Source: Belnapia sp. F-4-1 (lineage in GTDB: Bacteria > Pseudomonadota > Alphaproteobacteria > Acetobacterales > Acetobacteraceae). Taken from it: DNA of 64,000 nt. Where the stretch lies: positions 99,096-163,095 of the forward strand of contig NZ_KN676114.1 in assembly GCF_000802185.1 (NCBI RefSeq), read 5' to 3'. The position numbers were made by a program, and so were the translations under genes. The notes under the pieces are model-generated. The model did no database searches. It saw only the letters and a list, made by a program, of their open reading frames with translations, and had not been told where the DNA came from. Below, piece by piece: positions 7,945 through 17,337 of the stretch; position 1 is the first letter of the stretch, and the number at the start of each line of letters is the position of its first letter.

Positions 7945-10900
7945 ATGGGTGAGTTGTTTGAGCAGGTCGTGCCCGAGATCTCTCTGGAGTGGACTGGTGA
8001 ACGGCTGACCGGAGGGGCGGGTGCGCAAGTTGAGATCGAGCACCTTCATCGTTACCTGCTCGCGCGCCAGCTCGCCCGTGGCTTGGATGTCCTCGACGTC
8101 GCCTCCGGCGAAGGCTACGGCAGCGCGTTCATTGCCCAGACCGCGCGGTCGGTTGTCGGCGTAGAACTCGATCCTGCCTCTGTTGCCCATGCCGCGCGGT
8201 CGTACCGTGCTCCAAACCTCCGCTTCGTCGAAGGAGATGCCCGCGTCCTACCGGTACAAGATGCGAGCGTAGACCTCGTCGTCTCGTTCGAAACGATTGA
8301 GCATTTTTACGAGCACGAGCGTTTCCTGTCCGAGATCCGCCGCGTTCTTCGACCGGGGGGACAGCTGCTTATCAGCTCGCCCGAGCGAGACGTATACTCT
8401 CCCGCTGGCACACCGCCGAATCCCTTCCACATCCATGAGCTGACACGGCAGGAATTCGCCACGCTTCTCGGTCGGCACTTTCGCCACATCCAAATTCAAG
8501 GACAGAGAACTGTAGTCGGCTCGGCCCTTATCTCCGAGGGTCAGGGAACGAACGGTCATCTCACCTTTGAGCGGCGCGGGACACGTTTCGAAGCGAACGA
8601 CGGACTACCGCGTCCTGTATACCTTGTCGCGCTTGCGTCAGACGTCTCCGAGCACGACCTCCCGAATAGCCTGTTTGTCGAAACCAGCGCGATCGAGGTC
8701 TTGCTGACCGAAATACCGGCGCTACGCGAATTGAGTAAGCAGCGATCAACGGCCCTTGATGAAGCCGCCGCATACGTGCGGAAACTGGAAGCGGAAATCA
8801 CCGAGCGCGACCGTGCTGCGGCGGAGACGGCGCTCGCGGCTCAGCGAACTCAGCGCGAGCTGAACGAGCAGTTGTCGGCGGCCCTCGATAAAGCCGACGC
8901 ATACGCGCAGAAATTGGAGGCGGAAATCGCCGGGCGCGCGGCAGCGGCAGCGGCAGCAGCGACAACAGCGGCGACGACGGCGGCGGCGCTGGCGGCAGAA
9001 CGAACTGCAGCGCGGAAGTCTCGTGAGACTGCTGAAACGGGACGACTTCGAGCGGAGCAGGGGCTCGTAGCGGCGCTTTCCGAAACCCAAAGGCTGAAAG
9101 AACTCATCGATGTACTTGCTGCCGAAAGCGAGGCGCGAAGAGTGGCTTTGGTAGCCGGAGCGCGCTGGGCTCGCGAGATGGAAGTTATAGCCTCACGCGT
9201 CCCGGAGCTGGAGGCGCAGCTCCAGACCATGGCTTCTCGTGTTCCAGGGCTCGAGGCGCAGCTCCAGACAGTTCTTTTCTCAGGAACCTGGCGCGCCACG
9301 CAACCGATCCGCAAGGCGCTCGAGCACAGCCCCGGAGTGCGCCGCGTCGCACGCCGCGCGGTAAAGGCCGTTTGGTGGACAGTCACGCTGCAGCTTCCAA
9401 GCCGTTTGGCCTCGCGGCGTGCAGCGGCCGCCTCGCTTGCCACACTTCACTCTCCTGTTCCTCCTGCGGACGAAGCCAGACCGCTCCAATTAGAAACTCA
9501 TGGCACAGCAGTTTCGGACCACCAGCCGACCGACGCGGTGTCGCCAGAGCCGCTGGAATCCTCTCAGCCCGTGCCCACTCCCAACGCTGCGCCTGAGGCC
9601 AAGGCGGTGCTGGGCGGCTTCGCGGCCGAGGAGCTGCGCGAGTTCCTCGCCAGCGGCGAAAAGCTTCGCTTCGAGCACTTCAACGAACCTGAGGTGTCGG
9701 TCCTCATTGCCGTTTGGAACAAGGCGTACTTTACCCTCCGCTGCCTTCGAGCGCTGCTCGCCGCGCAAGAGCGACTTGAAGTGATCGTCGTCGATAACGA
9801 CTCGACGGACGAGACAGCCGCCCTACTTGCTCAGGTAGAGGGCATCCAGGTCATCAGAAACAAGGTGAACGAAGGATTTCTGCTGGCGACGAATCGTGCC
9901 GCTGCCGCTGCGCGAGGGCGCGACCTCCTGCTCCTCAACAGCGACGCTTTCGTCAGGCCTGACGCGATCAGCGCCGCTGTTGCAACCCTACGCTCCGCCC
10001 CCGACATTGGTGCCGTAGGCGGCCGCCTCGTGCTTCCGGACGGGAAGCTTCAGGAGGCTGGCTCCATCATTTGGTCGGATGGCAGCACGCAAGGATATGC
10101 CCGCGACGCGGTGCCCGAAGCAGGCGAGGCGATGTTCCAACGTGACGTGGATTACTGCTCCGGCGCCTTCCTGCTCACGCCGCGCGCTACCTGGGAGCGG
10201 CTTGGTGGCTTCGACCAGATCTACGCGCCCGCTTACTACGAGGAGGTAGACTACTGCCTACGGCTACGCGAGATAGGCCTTCGCACCGTCTTCGAGCCGG
10301 ACGCGGTCGTAGACCACTTCGAGTTCGGCAGCGAAGGTAAGCGAGGTGACGCCGTCGCACTCTCGATGCGGAACCGCAGGACGTTCCGCCATCGGCACGC
10401 GACTCGCCTCCTGACTCATCATTTCCCGCCCGCGCCGGGCAACGTCCTCATCGGGCGTCATGCTACCCCGGCACGCGCCCGCCGCCGTCTCCTTGTGATG
10501 GATGATTTCGTCCCGCTGAACTCGCTTGGCTCAGGCTTCCCGCGCCTCCGGGAGATTCTTGCCGCCATCGCTGCAGCGGGTTGGTCGGTGACTTTCTATC
10601 CAACGAACCAGGCAGAGGTGGACTGGGCCGCAACACGCCGCGAGATCCCGCGGGAGATTGAGATCGTCGTCAATGGCGGCAGCCCGGGATTGGCTTCCTT
10701 CCTCGCAGCGCGCGCGGGCTATTTCGACGCGGTTCTCGTCAGCCGCCCTCACAATATGGCCACCTTGAAGCAGACCGGTGGGGCGGACATCCTTGCGCAA
10801 AGCGGCACACGCGTGATCTATGACGCGGAAGCATTGTTCTCGTTGCGGGAGATTGAGCAGGCTAGGGTCCTGGGCACGCCCCTGTCACGGGAGGAAGCCG

Positions 10901-12588
10901 ACGGGCTGATCCGCTCCGAACTAGCACTCTGCGCAGGGTCGGACGCCGTGGTGTGCGTTTCCGAGGAGGAGGCGAAGGTCTTCCGTGAACACTTGCCGGA
11001 AACCGCGCCAGTGCCGATTTGCGTCCTCAGCCATCCGACAACGGCCCGGGTCGGGGCGCCGGGCTTCGACGCACGTCATGGTTTTCTTTTCGTAGGACGC
11101 CTGCTGGAGAAAACAGCCCCGAACTGGGACGGCCTCTTGTGGTTCATTCGGGAGTGTTGGCCGGCGGTCCGCGAAGCGTTGCCTGGGGTCACCCTTACCG
11201 TCGCAGGTCGCGTTCATCAGGAACACGAGGAACTTCTCCAGCCAGGGGTTCGCCTTCTCGGCTCTGTCGATGACCTTGGGCCTTTGTATGATGCTGCCCG
11301 CATTTTCGTCGCACCAATCCGCTTTGCTGCGGGCGTCCCGATAAAGATCTTGGAAGCCACAGCGGCCGGCTTGCCCTGCGCAGGCACGCGTTTGATGGCG
11401 CGCCAGATGAGCTTCGACGCGGGCGTTGAAATGGTGGCTGAGGACGATCCTGAAGCACTCGCCCGCGAAGTCGTTGCCCTGTACGGAGATGCATCGGCAT
11501 GGACGAGCATGCGAGACGCGGCGGGGGGGCGTATAAGTCGTGAACACGGCGCCGACCACTTTCGGCAGGCGCTCCGGCGTGTACTCGACGAGCCGGTGCG
11601 CGCTCCTGCAGAGGCTGCCTTTACACAGCTCAGTGGGACATCTGCCGATCAAGCCCTCGAACCCCAAAACGATGCCCAGCGCATTGAGCGGGTCGCCGAG
11701 GTCTGGGGCGGTGCCCTCCCCCCAACCGAGGCGGAGCAATGGTCGCGCTTCCCACTTTCCCACCCGGTGGTGAAGGCAGCAATGAACAGAAGGGCAACAG
11801 GAAATCCGGAACACGACGGCTACTGGCTCCTGCGCAGCAACATCCTTGCGGCGGACGGAGCATTGCCTGTTCCGCGGGCCGTATCGCTCTGCTGCGGCGC
11901 AGGGGCCGTGGAGCGGGATCTGGTTCGGAGAGGGTTGATTTCCCGTTGCACCGGTTATGACCTCGCGCCGGATGCGATTAACACCGCCCGCATGGTGGCG
12001 GCTAGCGAGGGCCTTGAAGGTCTTGACTATGCTGTCCGCGATCTGGAGCGCGTTGGTCTAGACGAGAAGGGCCTCGACCTTGTCGTCGCGCATCAAGGCG
12101 TGCACCACCTCTCCCGGTTGGAGACAGTCTTTGACTCCGTGCATGCAGCCCTCCGTCCCGGCGGCCTCTTCCATGTTGACGAGTTCGTCGGACCAAACCG
12201 GTTTCAATGGACCGACCGACAATTGGAAGAAATGACAGCATGGGTGCGCTCCCTCCCAGAGCGCTACCGGGTAATGACTGGAGGCTCGATCAAGGACAGC
12301 GTGGGCCGCGCAACGGTCGCTGAAATGATCGCCTACGATCCGTCGGAGGCCGTGCGGTCCTCCGACATCGAGCGCCTCATTTCCGAAAGGTTTGAGATTC
12401 TTGAGCGTCGCCCTCTCGGCGGTACCCTCGCTATGATGGCCCTTGCCGACATCGGCCACAACTTCGACCCGAACTCGGTGGAAGCGGTTTCCTATCTCGA
12501 TAAGCTTCTTTGCCGCGAAGAAGAATTGATGGCCGCAGGTGAAATAGGAAGCGATTTCGTGGTGCTGATTGCGCGGCGGCAAGCGTGA
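7945..12588 (+). CDS. Giant multidomain surface-glycan enzyme: methyltransferase-coiled coil-GT2-GT4-methyltransferase
   Basis: A 1547-residue protein. I chose ATG 7945 because AAAGG lies seven bases upstream; TTG 7885 and ATG 7921 are in frame without good sites. Domains: SAM methyltransferase, residues ~35-180 (VLDVASGEGYGSA); alanine/glutamate-rich coiled coil, ~255-445; GT2 glycosyltransferase, ~583-796 (VSVLIAVWNKAYFTLRCL, VVDNDSTDE, LLNSDAF); GT4-like glycosyltransferase, ~846-1212 (FLFVGRLLEKTAPNWDGL, then IKILEATAAGLPCAGT); second SAM methyltransferase, ~1309-1416 (SLCCGAGAVERDL). No signal peptide or membrane segment, so cytosolic. Such fusions assemble and cap or methylate O-antigen or capsule chains; the glycan is unknown. 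It is bounded on both sides by IS debris. Confidence 0.85.
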   Translation: MGELFEQVVPEISLEWTGERLTGGAGAQVEIEHLHRYLLARQLARGLDVLDVASGEGYGSAFIAQTARSVVGVELDPASVAHAARSYRAPNLRFVEGDARVLPVQDASVDLVVSFETIEHFYEHERFLSEIRRVLRPGGQLLISSPERDVYSPAGTPPNPFHIHELTRQEFATLLGRHFRHIQIQGQRTVVGSALISEGQGTNGHLTFERRGTRFEANDGLPRPVYLVALASDVSEHDLPNSLFVETSAIEVLLTEIPALRELSKQRSTALDEAAAYVRKLEAEITERDRAAAETALAAQRTQRELNEQLSAALDKADAYAQKLEAEIAGRAAAAAAAATTAATTAAALAAERTAARKSRETAETGRLRAEQGLVAALSETQRLKELIDVLAAESEARRVALVAGARWAREMEVIASRVPELEAQLQTMASRVPGLEAQLQTVLFSGTWRATQPIRKALEHSPGVRRVARRAVKAVWWTVTLQLPSRLASRRAAAASLATLHSPVPPADEARPLQLETHGTAVSDHQPTDAVSPEPLESSQPVPTPNAAPEAKAVLGGFAAEELREFLASGEKLRFEHFNEPEVSVLIAVWNKAYFTLRCLRALLAAQERLEVIVVDNDSTDETAALLAQVEGIQVIRNKVNEGFLLATNRAAAAARGRDLLLLNSDAFVRPDAISAAVATLRSAPDIGAVGGRLVLPDGKLQEAGSIIWSDGSTQGYARDAVPEAGEAMFQRDVDYCSGAFLLTPRATWERLGGFDQIYAPAYYEEVDYCLRLREIGLRTVFEPDAVVDHFEFGSEGKRGDAVALSMRNRRTFRHRHATRLLTHHFPPAPGNVLIGRHATPARARRRLLVMDDFVPLNSLGSGFPRLREILAAIAAAGWSVTFYPTNQAEVDWAATRREIPREIEIVVNGGSPGLASFLAARAGYFDAVLVSRPHNMATLKQTGGADILAQSGTRVIYDAEALFSLREIEQARVLGTPLSREEADGLIRSELALCAGSDAVVCVSEEEAKVFREHLPETAPVPICVLSHPTTARVGAPGFDARHGFLFVGRLLEKTAPNWDGLLWFIRECWPAVREALPGVTLTVAGRVHQEHEELLQPGVRLLGSVDDLGPLYDAARIFVAPIRFAAGVPIKILEATAAGLPCAGTRLMARQMSFDAGVEMVAEDDPEALAREVVALYGDASAWTSMRDAAGGRISREHGADHFRQALRRVLDEPVRAPAEAAFTQLSGTSADQALEPQNDAQRIERVAEVWGGALPPTEAEQWSRFPLSHPVVKAAMNRRATGNPEHDGYWLLRSNILAADGALPVPRAVSLCCGAGAVERDLVRRGLISRCTGYDLAPDAINTARMVAASEGLEGLDYAVRDLERVGLDEKGLDLVVAHQGVHHLSRLETVFDSVHAALRPGGLFHVDEFVGPNRFQWTDRQLEEMTAWVRSLPERYRVMTGGSIKDSVGRATVAEMIAYDPSEAVRSSDIERLISERFEILERRPLGGTLAMMALADIGHNFDPNSVEAVSYLDKLLCREEELMAAGEIGSDFVVLIARRQA

Positions 12589-12652
12589 CTGGGCATTGTT
12601 ACGTTGATTGGCGGGCGGTCGAGCGGGTGCAAGCGATTGGGGCGTGGAACTA

Positions 12653-12732
12653 TCTTGTTGCACGAGTCGCCCGTTTTGCTGCGGTGGAGTAGGCTGGCGT
12701 AGGGGTGAGCCCTTAAGCATCGAGGGACGCCC
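12653..12732 (+). repeat. Terminal fragment of an IS5-type element
   Basis: About 80 bases (TCTTGTTGCAC ... GAGGGACGCCC) that match 62611-62690 with a few substitutions. The second site lies directly before an IS5-type transposase, so this is its left end stranded without the gene. Confidence 0.6.
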
Positions 12733-13379
12733 GCGCGGGCGTGTTGCAGGGATCAACACGGTTCTGTCAGCACTCGCGCCAAGCCTGGCGGCGTGAGATG
12801 CACGGCGCGTTCGCTCTATGCCGCCTCGAGAACAGCGAGCGCAATGGTGGCGCGACGGAGGTGGAGCAGGCGCGGGGACGGGCTGGTTGTGGCGGGTGCG
12901 GAGGCGGGAGGAAGTTGCGGAGCTCATCGTGGCTGCGACAGAACCTCTCCGCCGAGGCGAAGCTCTTGAAGCCCCGCATACATCGGATGCGCCCTTTAAC
13001 GCCCCGATGATCTTGTTCCGGCCTGTTATTCTTATATGCACTGGTCCGGTGCACGACGCGCTGCCCGAGCGTGCTGCGGATCGCCCGCGGGTAAGAGCCG
13101 TGCCCGTCGGTGGTGACCTGGTCGGGCGTCACGCCGGTGGCGGCCGTGGCCGAGCGGAAGAAGGCCTGGGCCGCGGCTATGTCGCGGTGCTCGCTCAGCA
13201 TGGTGTCGACGAGGTTGCCGTCACAGTCGACAGCCCGGTAGAGATAGCACCAGCGACCCCGCACCTTCAGGTAGGTTTCGTCGACATGCCAGCGGCGGCC
13301 GCGAGTGCCGCGCCTGCCGTGACGGCGCCCGCACAGTTCATCGGCCAGGGCGGGCGCGAGCTTCGCCTCCCAGTCCCTT

Positions 13380-14539
13380 ATACCAAGTCTTGGAGAGCGT
13401 GACTCGCTGGGGATTCCCAGGACGACGGCGCTCTGATTCAACGTGGCGAACAGGGAGCTTCGCCATGCCCATCCCACTCCGAGCTGACTTTGACGCGGCT
13501 GGGCTCCGTAGTGCGGCTCGACGGACCAAGGATGCGGCCCAGGCACGTCGCCTGTTGGCCTTGGCAGCCATTTACGATGGCGCATCGCGCACGGAGGCCG
13601 CCCGGATCGGCGGGGTGACGGTGCAGATTGTCCGGGACTGGGTTGTTCGGTTCAATGCCGAGGGTCCGGCTGGGCTGATTGACCGTAAGGCGCCGGGCCA
13701 GGCATCGCGGTTGAGCAGCACGCATCGTGCGGCTCTGGCGGCGGTGCTCGAGAGCGGCCCGATACCGGCCATCCATGGCGTGGTGCGGTGGCGGCTGGTC
13801 GATCTCTGCCAGTGGCTGTGGGAGGAGCACCGGGTCACGGCCGCCAAGCAGACCATGAGCCGCGAGGTGCGGGCCCTTGGCTACCGCAAGCTCTCGGCAC
13901 GTCCTCGCCATCATGCGCAGGCGGAAGACGCCATCGAGAATTTTAAAAAACCTTCCCCGCCCGCCTGGAGGAAGTTGCGCGTGAGAAGTGCGTCGCCGCC
14001 AGCGCCATAGAGATCTGGTTCGCCGACGAGGCCAGAGTGGGGCAGAAGAACAAGATCACCCGGCGCTGGGCCCGGCGCGGCACCAGGCCCGTGGCGCCAA
14101 ATGACCAGCGCACGGCGTCGACCTACATCTTCGGCGCCATCTGCCCCAAGGAGGGCAAGGCGGCAGGCCTCGTCCTGCCCCACTGCAACACCGCAGCCAT
14201 GAGCCTGCATCTCGCCGAGATCGCTGCCGCTGTGGCGCCGAACGCGCATGCCGTGTTGCTGCTCGACCAAGCCGGATGGCACCTATCGGACAGGCTCGAG
14301 GTACCGCCGAACATCACCCTCATCCCGCTGCCGCCCAAGTGTCCAGAATTGAACCCGGTCGAGAACACCTGGCAATTCCTGCGGGACAACTGGCTTTCGA
14401 ACCGCGTATTCCGCTGCTACGACGACATCGTCGACCATTGCTGTCGCGCCTGGAACCGCCTCGTCGAGCAGCCCTGGACTATCATGTCCATCGGACTGCG
14501 CGATTGGGCGTATCGGTTTTGATCAGTGAGATTTGGTAT
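13380..14539 (+). mobile_element. IS630-family element with reconstructable TA target duplication
   Basis: The ends read ATACCAAGTCTTGG at 13380 and ATTTGGTAT up to 14539. Joining the flanks with a single TA restores the host codons E-A-V-R-D-W of the interrupted IS6-like transposase, which proves a TA duplication. The right end (GATCAGTGAGATTTGGTAT) is 17/19 identical to the right end of the 116-bp MITEs elsewhere in the window. Confidence 0.88.
13465..14522 (+). CDS. IS630-family transposase made by -1 frameshifting
   Basis: Two overlapping frames. The first (from ATG 13465, GGAG site upstream) encodes the helix-turn-helix half (TEAARIGGVTVQIVRDWVVR) and ends at 14010. The second ends at 14522 and holds the DDE domain: EIWFADEARVG, VLLLDQAGWHL and CPELNPVENTW. 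They join by a -1 slip at TTTTAAAAAA (13941-13950), giving ...ENFKKTFPARLEEVA, the conserved sequence of intact relatives. Frameshifting of this kind is known in IS630; an ordinary indel at the A-run is the alternative. Confidence 0.8.
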
Positions 14540-14882
14540 TACCGCCTCATGGCTGAACACGATACCGCGCTGGAGGAACATCTCGGCCAGGTCGCGCAAG
14601 GTGAGCCGGTAGCGCAGGCGCCACAGCACCACGAGCGCGATGACGTCGGAAGGATACTGGGCATGGTTCAGCAGGGATCCGGAGCGCTCGTTGAACCCCT
14701 TGCCGCACTCGCGGCAGCGGAACCGGCGATAGCCCCGGGCCGTGCGCTCCGGCCGCTCCGTCACCGCGGCGGAGCCGCAACCCACACAGTCCATCCCCAA
14801 GTCCCACCCCGCTGGGTCCGGAGCCTATCAGCCCTACCCCGGGCCGCCCAAACGCGCCGCTTGGGCGAGGCCTGACAAAACC

Positions 14883-15406
14883 GCCGATCGCCGAAGAGGG
14901 CCTGCGGCAGATCCAGGCGCTCTACGCCATCGAGGCCGAGCTCCATGGCCTGCCGCCGGAGCGCCGCCATGCAGAGCGCCAGGCCCGCAGCAAGCCGCTG
15001 CTCGTGGCGCTGCGGGACTGGATGGAGGCGCAGCGGCGCCGGCCCTCCGGCAAGTCCGACTTGGGCAAGGCGCTGCAATATGCCCTCGGCCGGTGGGACG
15101 CACTGATGCGCTACCTGGACGACGGCCAGCTATCGATCGACAACAACCTGGCGGAGCGCCTGCTGCGCGGCATTACCGTGACCAGGAAGAACTTTCTGTT
15201 CCTCGGCGGTGACACAGGCGGCGAACGTGCCGCCGTCATCTACACCATCGCCGAGACCGCCAAGCTCAACGGCCACAATCCCGAGGCCTACATCGCCACC
15301 GTGCTCGACCGGCTGGCGAAGGGTCACCTCGCCAGCAGGATCAATGACCTGCTGCCGTGGAACCTCAGCCCAGAAGCTCAAGCCGTGGCCGTAGGCTGAC
15401 GCTTAC
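14883..15406 (+). pseudogene. IS66 TnpC, C-terminal fragment with right IS end
   Basis: The open frame begins at the border with the IS6-like element and runs to a TGA at 15397-15399. It encodes the conserved IS66 transposase C-terminus: GRWDALMRYLDDGQLSIDNN, then RGITVTRKNFLFLGGDTGGE. The bases CGCTTAC at 15400-15406 are the inverted GTAAGCG that typically ends IS66 elements. The 5' three quarters of the gene are lost. The fragment abuts the tnpC of a second, inverted IS66. Confidence 0.8.
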
Positions 15407-16757
15407 CGCAGCTCGCGCTCCGCCGCGTTATTTGTGAGGCAGATCCTCCCGTTGTGCAGAAAGCGGCTGAAGGCGTCCCAGCGGGTCAGCATGTAGTCCA
15501 TGGCCTTGCCGACTTCGGCGTGGTGGGACATGCGGGCGCGCTGCTCACGCATCCAGGTCTCGAGCTCGGCGACGAGCGGGGCGATCTGCTGCCCCCGCAC
15601 GGCCAGGCGCTGCTCGGCAGGCAGGCCATTGATGGCGCGCGCGGCGGCAAAGATCGCATCGATCCGGCGCACTGCCTCGGCGGCGAGCGGGGCGCGGGCG
15701 ACCTCGGCGAGCTTGAACAGCTTGCGTCGGCCATGCGTCCAGCATGTGGCCTCGGTGATCGAGCCGGGCTTGCGGTTGGCGGCATAGAGCTCGTTGAACC
15801 CGGCATAGGCGTCGGCCTGCAGGATGCCGACATAGCCGGCCAGGTGGCGCCGCGGATGCTCGCCGGTGCGGTCGCGGGAGTAGCGGAACATCGCCGCCGG
15901 TGGCGCGGGTCCGGCAAAGGGCCGGTCGTCGCGGACATAGGTCCAGACCCGGCCGGTGATCGTCGGACCCTTGGCCAGCACCGGCACCGTGGTGTCGTCG
16001 CCATGCAGCCGCCCGGCGGTCAGCACATGGTGTCGATCAGCGCCGTCAGCGGCGCCAGGGTAGCGGTGCAGGCGCCGACCCAGTCGGCGATGGTCGACAC
16101 ACCGAGCTCTATCCCCTCGCGGGCGTAGGTCTCGCTGAGGCGGTTCAAGGGCAAGTGCTGCCCGAACTTGGCCTCCAGGATCATAGCCAGCAGCTGAGGA
16201 CCAGCCCTGCCGCGGGCAATCGGGTGAAACGGCGCCGGCGGCTGGGTAATGGTCTCGCACGAGCGACAAGCAAAGCGCTCGCGCACGGTCTGGATGACCT
16301 GCCATTGGCGGGGCACGACCTCCAAGGTCTCGGTGACGTCCTCGCCCAGCTTGGAGAGCTTGCCGCCGCAGCAGGGGCAGGCCGACGGCGCTGGCAGCAC
16401 CACGCGCTCGCGCGGCAGGTGCTCCGGCAGGGGCGCCCGGACAGGTTGGCGACGCGGCGTGGCACTGCCGGACGCCTTATCCTTGCCCGCAGCGGTCTCG
16501 GCCCTGGTGGCATCCTCGCAGGCGGCGGCAACCAACTCGCCAAGCTCCAGCTCGAGCTGGTCGATCAGCTTGCGGCTGCGCTCGGAGGAGGCGCCGAACC
16601 TGTCATGCTTGAGCTTGGCGATGAGCAGCTTGAGGTGCGCCACCATCGCCTTGGCGCCGGTGGCCCGCGCCTCCGCCTCCTGCCGCGCCAGCTCCGCGGC
16701 GGCAAGAGCGGCGCGGAGGGCGACAATGTCGTTGGCAGTGCTGCTCGGCTCGGACAT
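15407..16757 (-). pseudogene. IS66 TnpC transposase, frameshifted and truncated
   Basis: The start MSEPSSTANDIVALRAALAA (16757) leads into the coiled-coil and HDRFGASSERS motif, the zinc-binding CPCCGGKLSKLGED, and the DDE region. The frame breaks near 16022 (LIDTMC stop), where a few bases are missing. The next frame continues HVLTAGRLHGDDTTVPVLAK to NNAAERELR. A TAA contributed by the neighbouring IS66 end then stops it, losing the last ~50 residues. Confidence 0.85.
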
Positions 16758-16820
16758 CGCGGTGGAGATCGAATCACACTCCACCCATGGCAGGAAGCCG
16801 AAAACTACCGCGGCGGAAGC

Positions 16821-17168
16821 CTAGCCGGCGACCTCGGGTCGCCATGTCCGTTGCGGGTTCCGCCAGTCGATTCCGTCCAACATATAGGCCAGCTGCGCGC
16901 CCGAGATCGCCACACTGCCATCCGCCGGCGACGGCCATATGAAGCAGCCCCGTTCCAACTTCTTGGCGTACAGCGACATGCCAAGCCCTTCGTGCCAGAC
17001 AATCTTGACCAGGTCGCCGCGGCGGCCCCGGAACACGTAGAGATCACCAGCATAGGGATCGTGCCGGAGCGCCTACTGCACCTGCAGCGCCAGGCCATTC
17101 ATGCCGCGCCGCATGTCGGTGTGGCCAACCGCCAACCACACCCGGACGCCGGTCGGAACCGGGATCAT
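16821..17168 (-). pseudogene. IS66 TnpB (Orf2) with internal stop
   Basis: It starts MIPVPTGVRVWLAVGHTDMR, the signature of IS66 Orf2 proteins, and ends WRPEVAG at the usual length of about 115 residues. A TAG at 17073-17075 interrupts the frame after GLALQVQ; the remainder (ALRHDPYAGDLYVFRGRRGD) is intact. The start overlaps the tnpA stop (ATGA), the normal coupling. Confidence 0.85.
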
Positions 17169-17337
17169 CCGCGCAGTGCCGACAGCAGGCGACACAAAGC
17201 GGGGGCGCCGATCGTCTCGGGAAACCGCTGTGCCGTCCCGTCGGGCAGCACGATCTCGATCTGCAATGCCTCGCGGACAGAGCCAGCCTCGCACAGTGCC
17301 GGTGAACGAGCTGAGGCCTCTGACGATGACCCTGACA
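17165..17337 (-). pseudogene. IS66 TnpA (Orf1) C-terminal remnant
   Basis: The last ~55 codons of tnpA; the recognisable part is IEIVLPDGTAQRFPETIGAP, then LCRLLSALRG and TGA. The 5' part was removed or displaced by the IS6-family element that begins at 17338. Confidence 0.65.

Larger units (their letters stand above)
12767..14800 (-). pseudogene. Zinc-ribbon IS6-like transposase split by IS630
   Basis: The N-terminal part (14800 down to 14540) has a Cys4 zinc ribbon (CVGCGSAAV, then FRCRECGKGF) and the helix region YPSDVIALVVLWRLRYRLTL. It breaks after FSHEAV. The C-terminal part resumes at 13379 with RDWEAKLAPALADEL and the DDE core (WHVDETYLKVRGRWCYLYRA; VTTDGHGSYPRAI; NRPEQDHRGVKGRI). 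IS6 transposases resolve cointegrates using this fold. It is inactive because of the 1.16-kb insertion. Confidence 0.8.
12760..14882 (-). mobile_element. IS6-like element with zinc-ribbon transposase, interrupted by IS630
   Basis: The ends match as inverted repeats: GGTTCTGTCAGCACTCGC at 12760 and, inverted, GGTTTTGTCAGGCCTCGC ending at 14882. Excising 13380-14539 restores one transposase frame. Related partial copies lie at 33699-34178 and 27953-28051. No 8-bp target duplication is seen; one flank is IS5 debris and the other an IS66 fragment. Confidence 0.75.
15407..17337 (-). mobile_element. IS66-family element, truncated at both ends
   Basis: Reverse-strand order tnpA (remnant), tnpB, tnpC, as in IS66 elements. 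The tnpA side is cut by an IS6 insertion at 17338 and the tnpC side by the end of another IS66 at 15406. All three genes carry lesions. Confidence 0.85.

Noticed and set aside
12760..14882. Possible 8-bp target duplications at the IS6-type elements
   Set aside because: Flanking octamers were compared for the IS6-type elements whose ends I could define (A, B, E, F, G and the zinc-ribbon element) and none matched, so no duplication is claimed.
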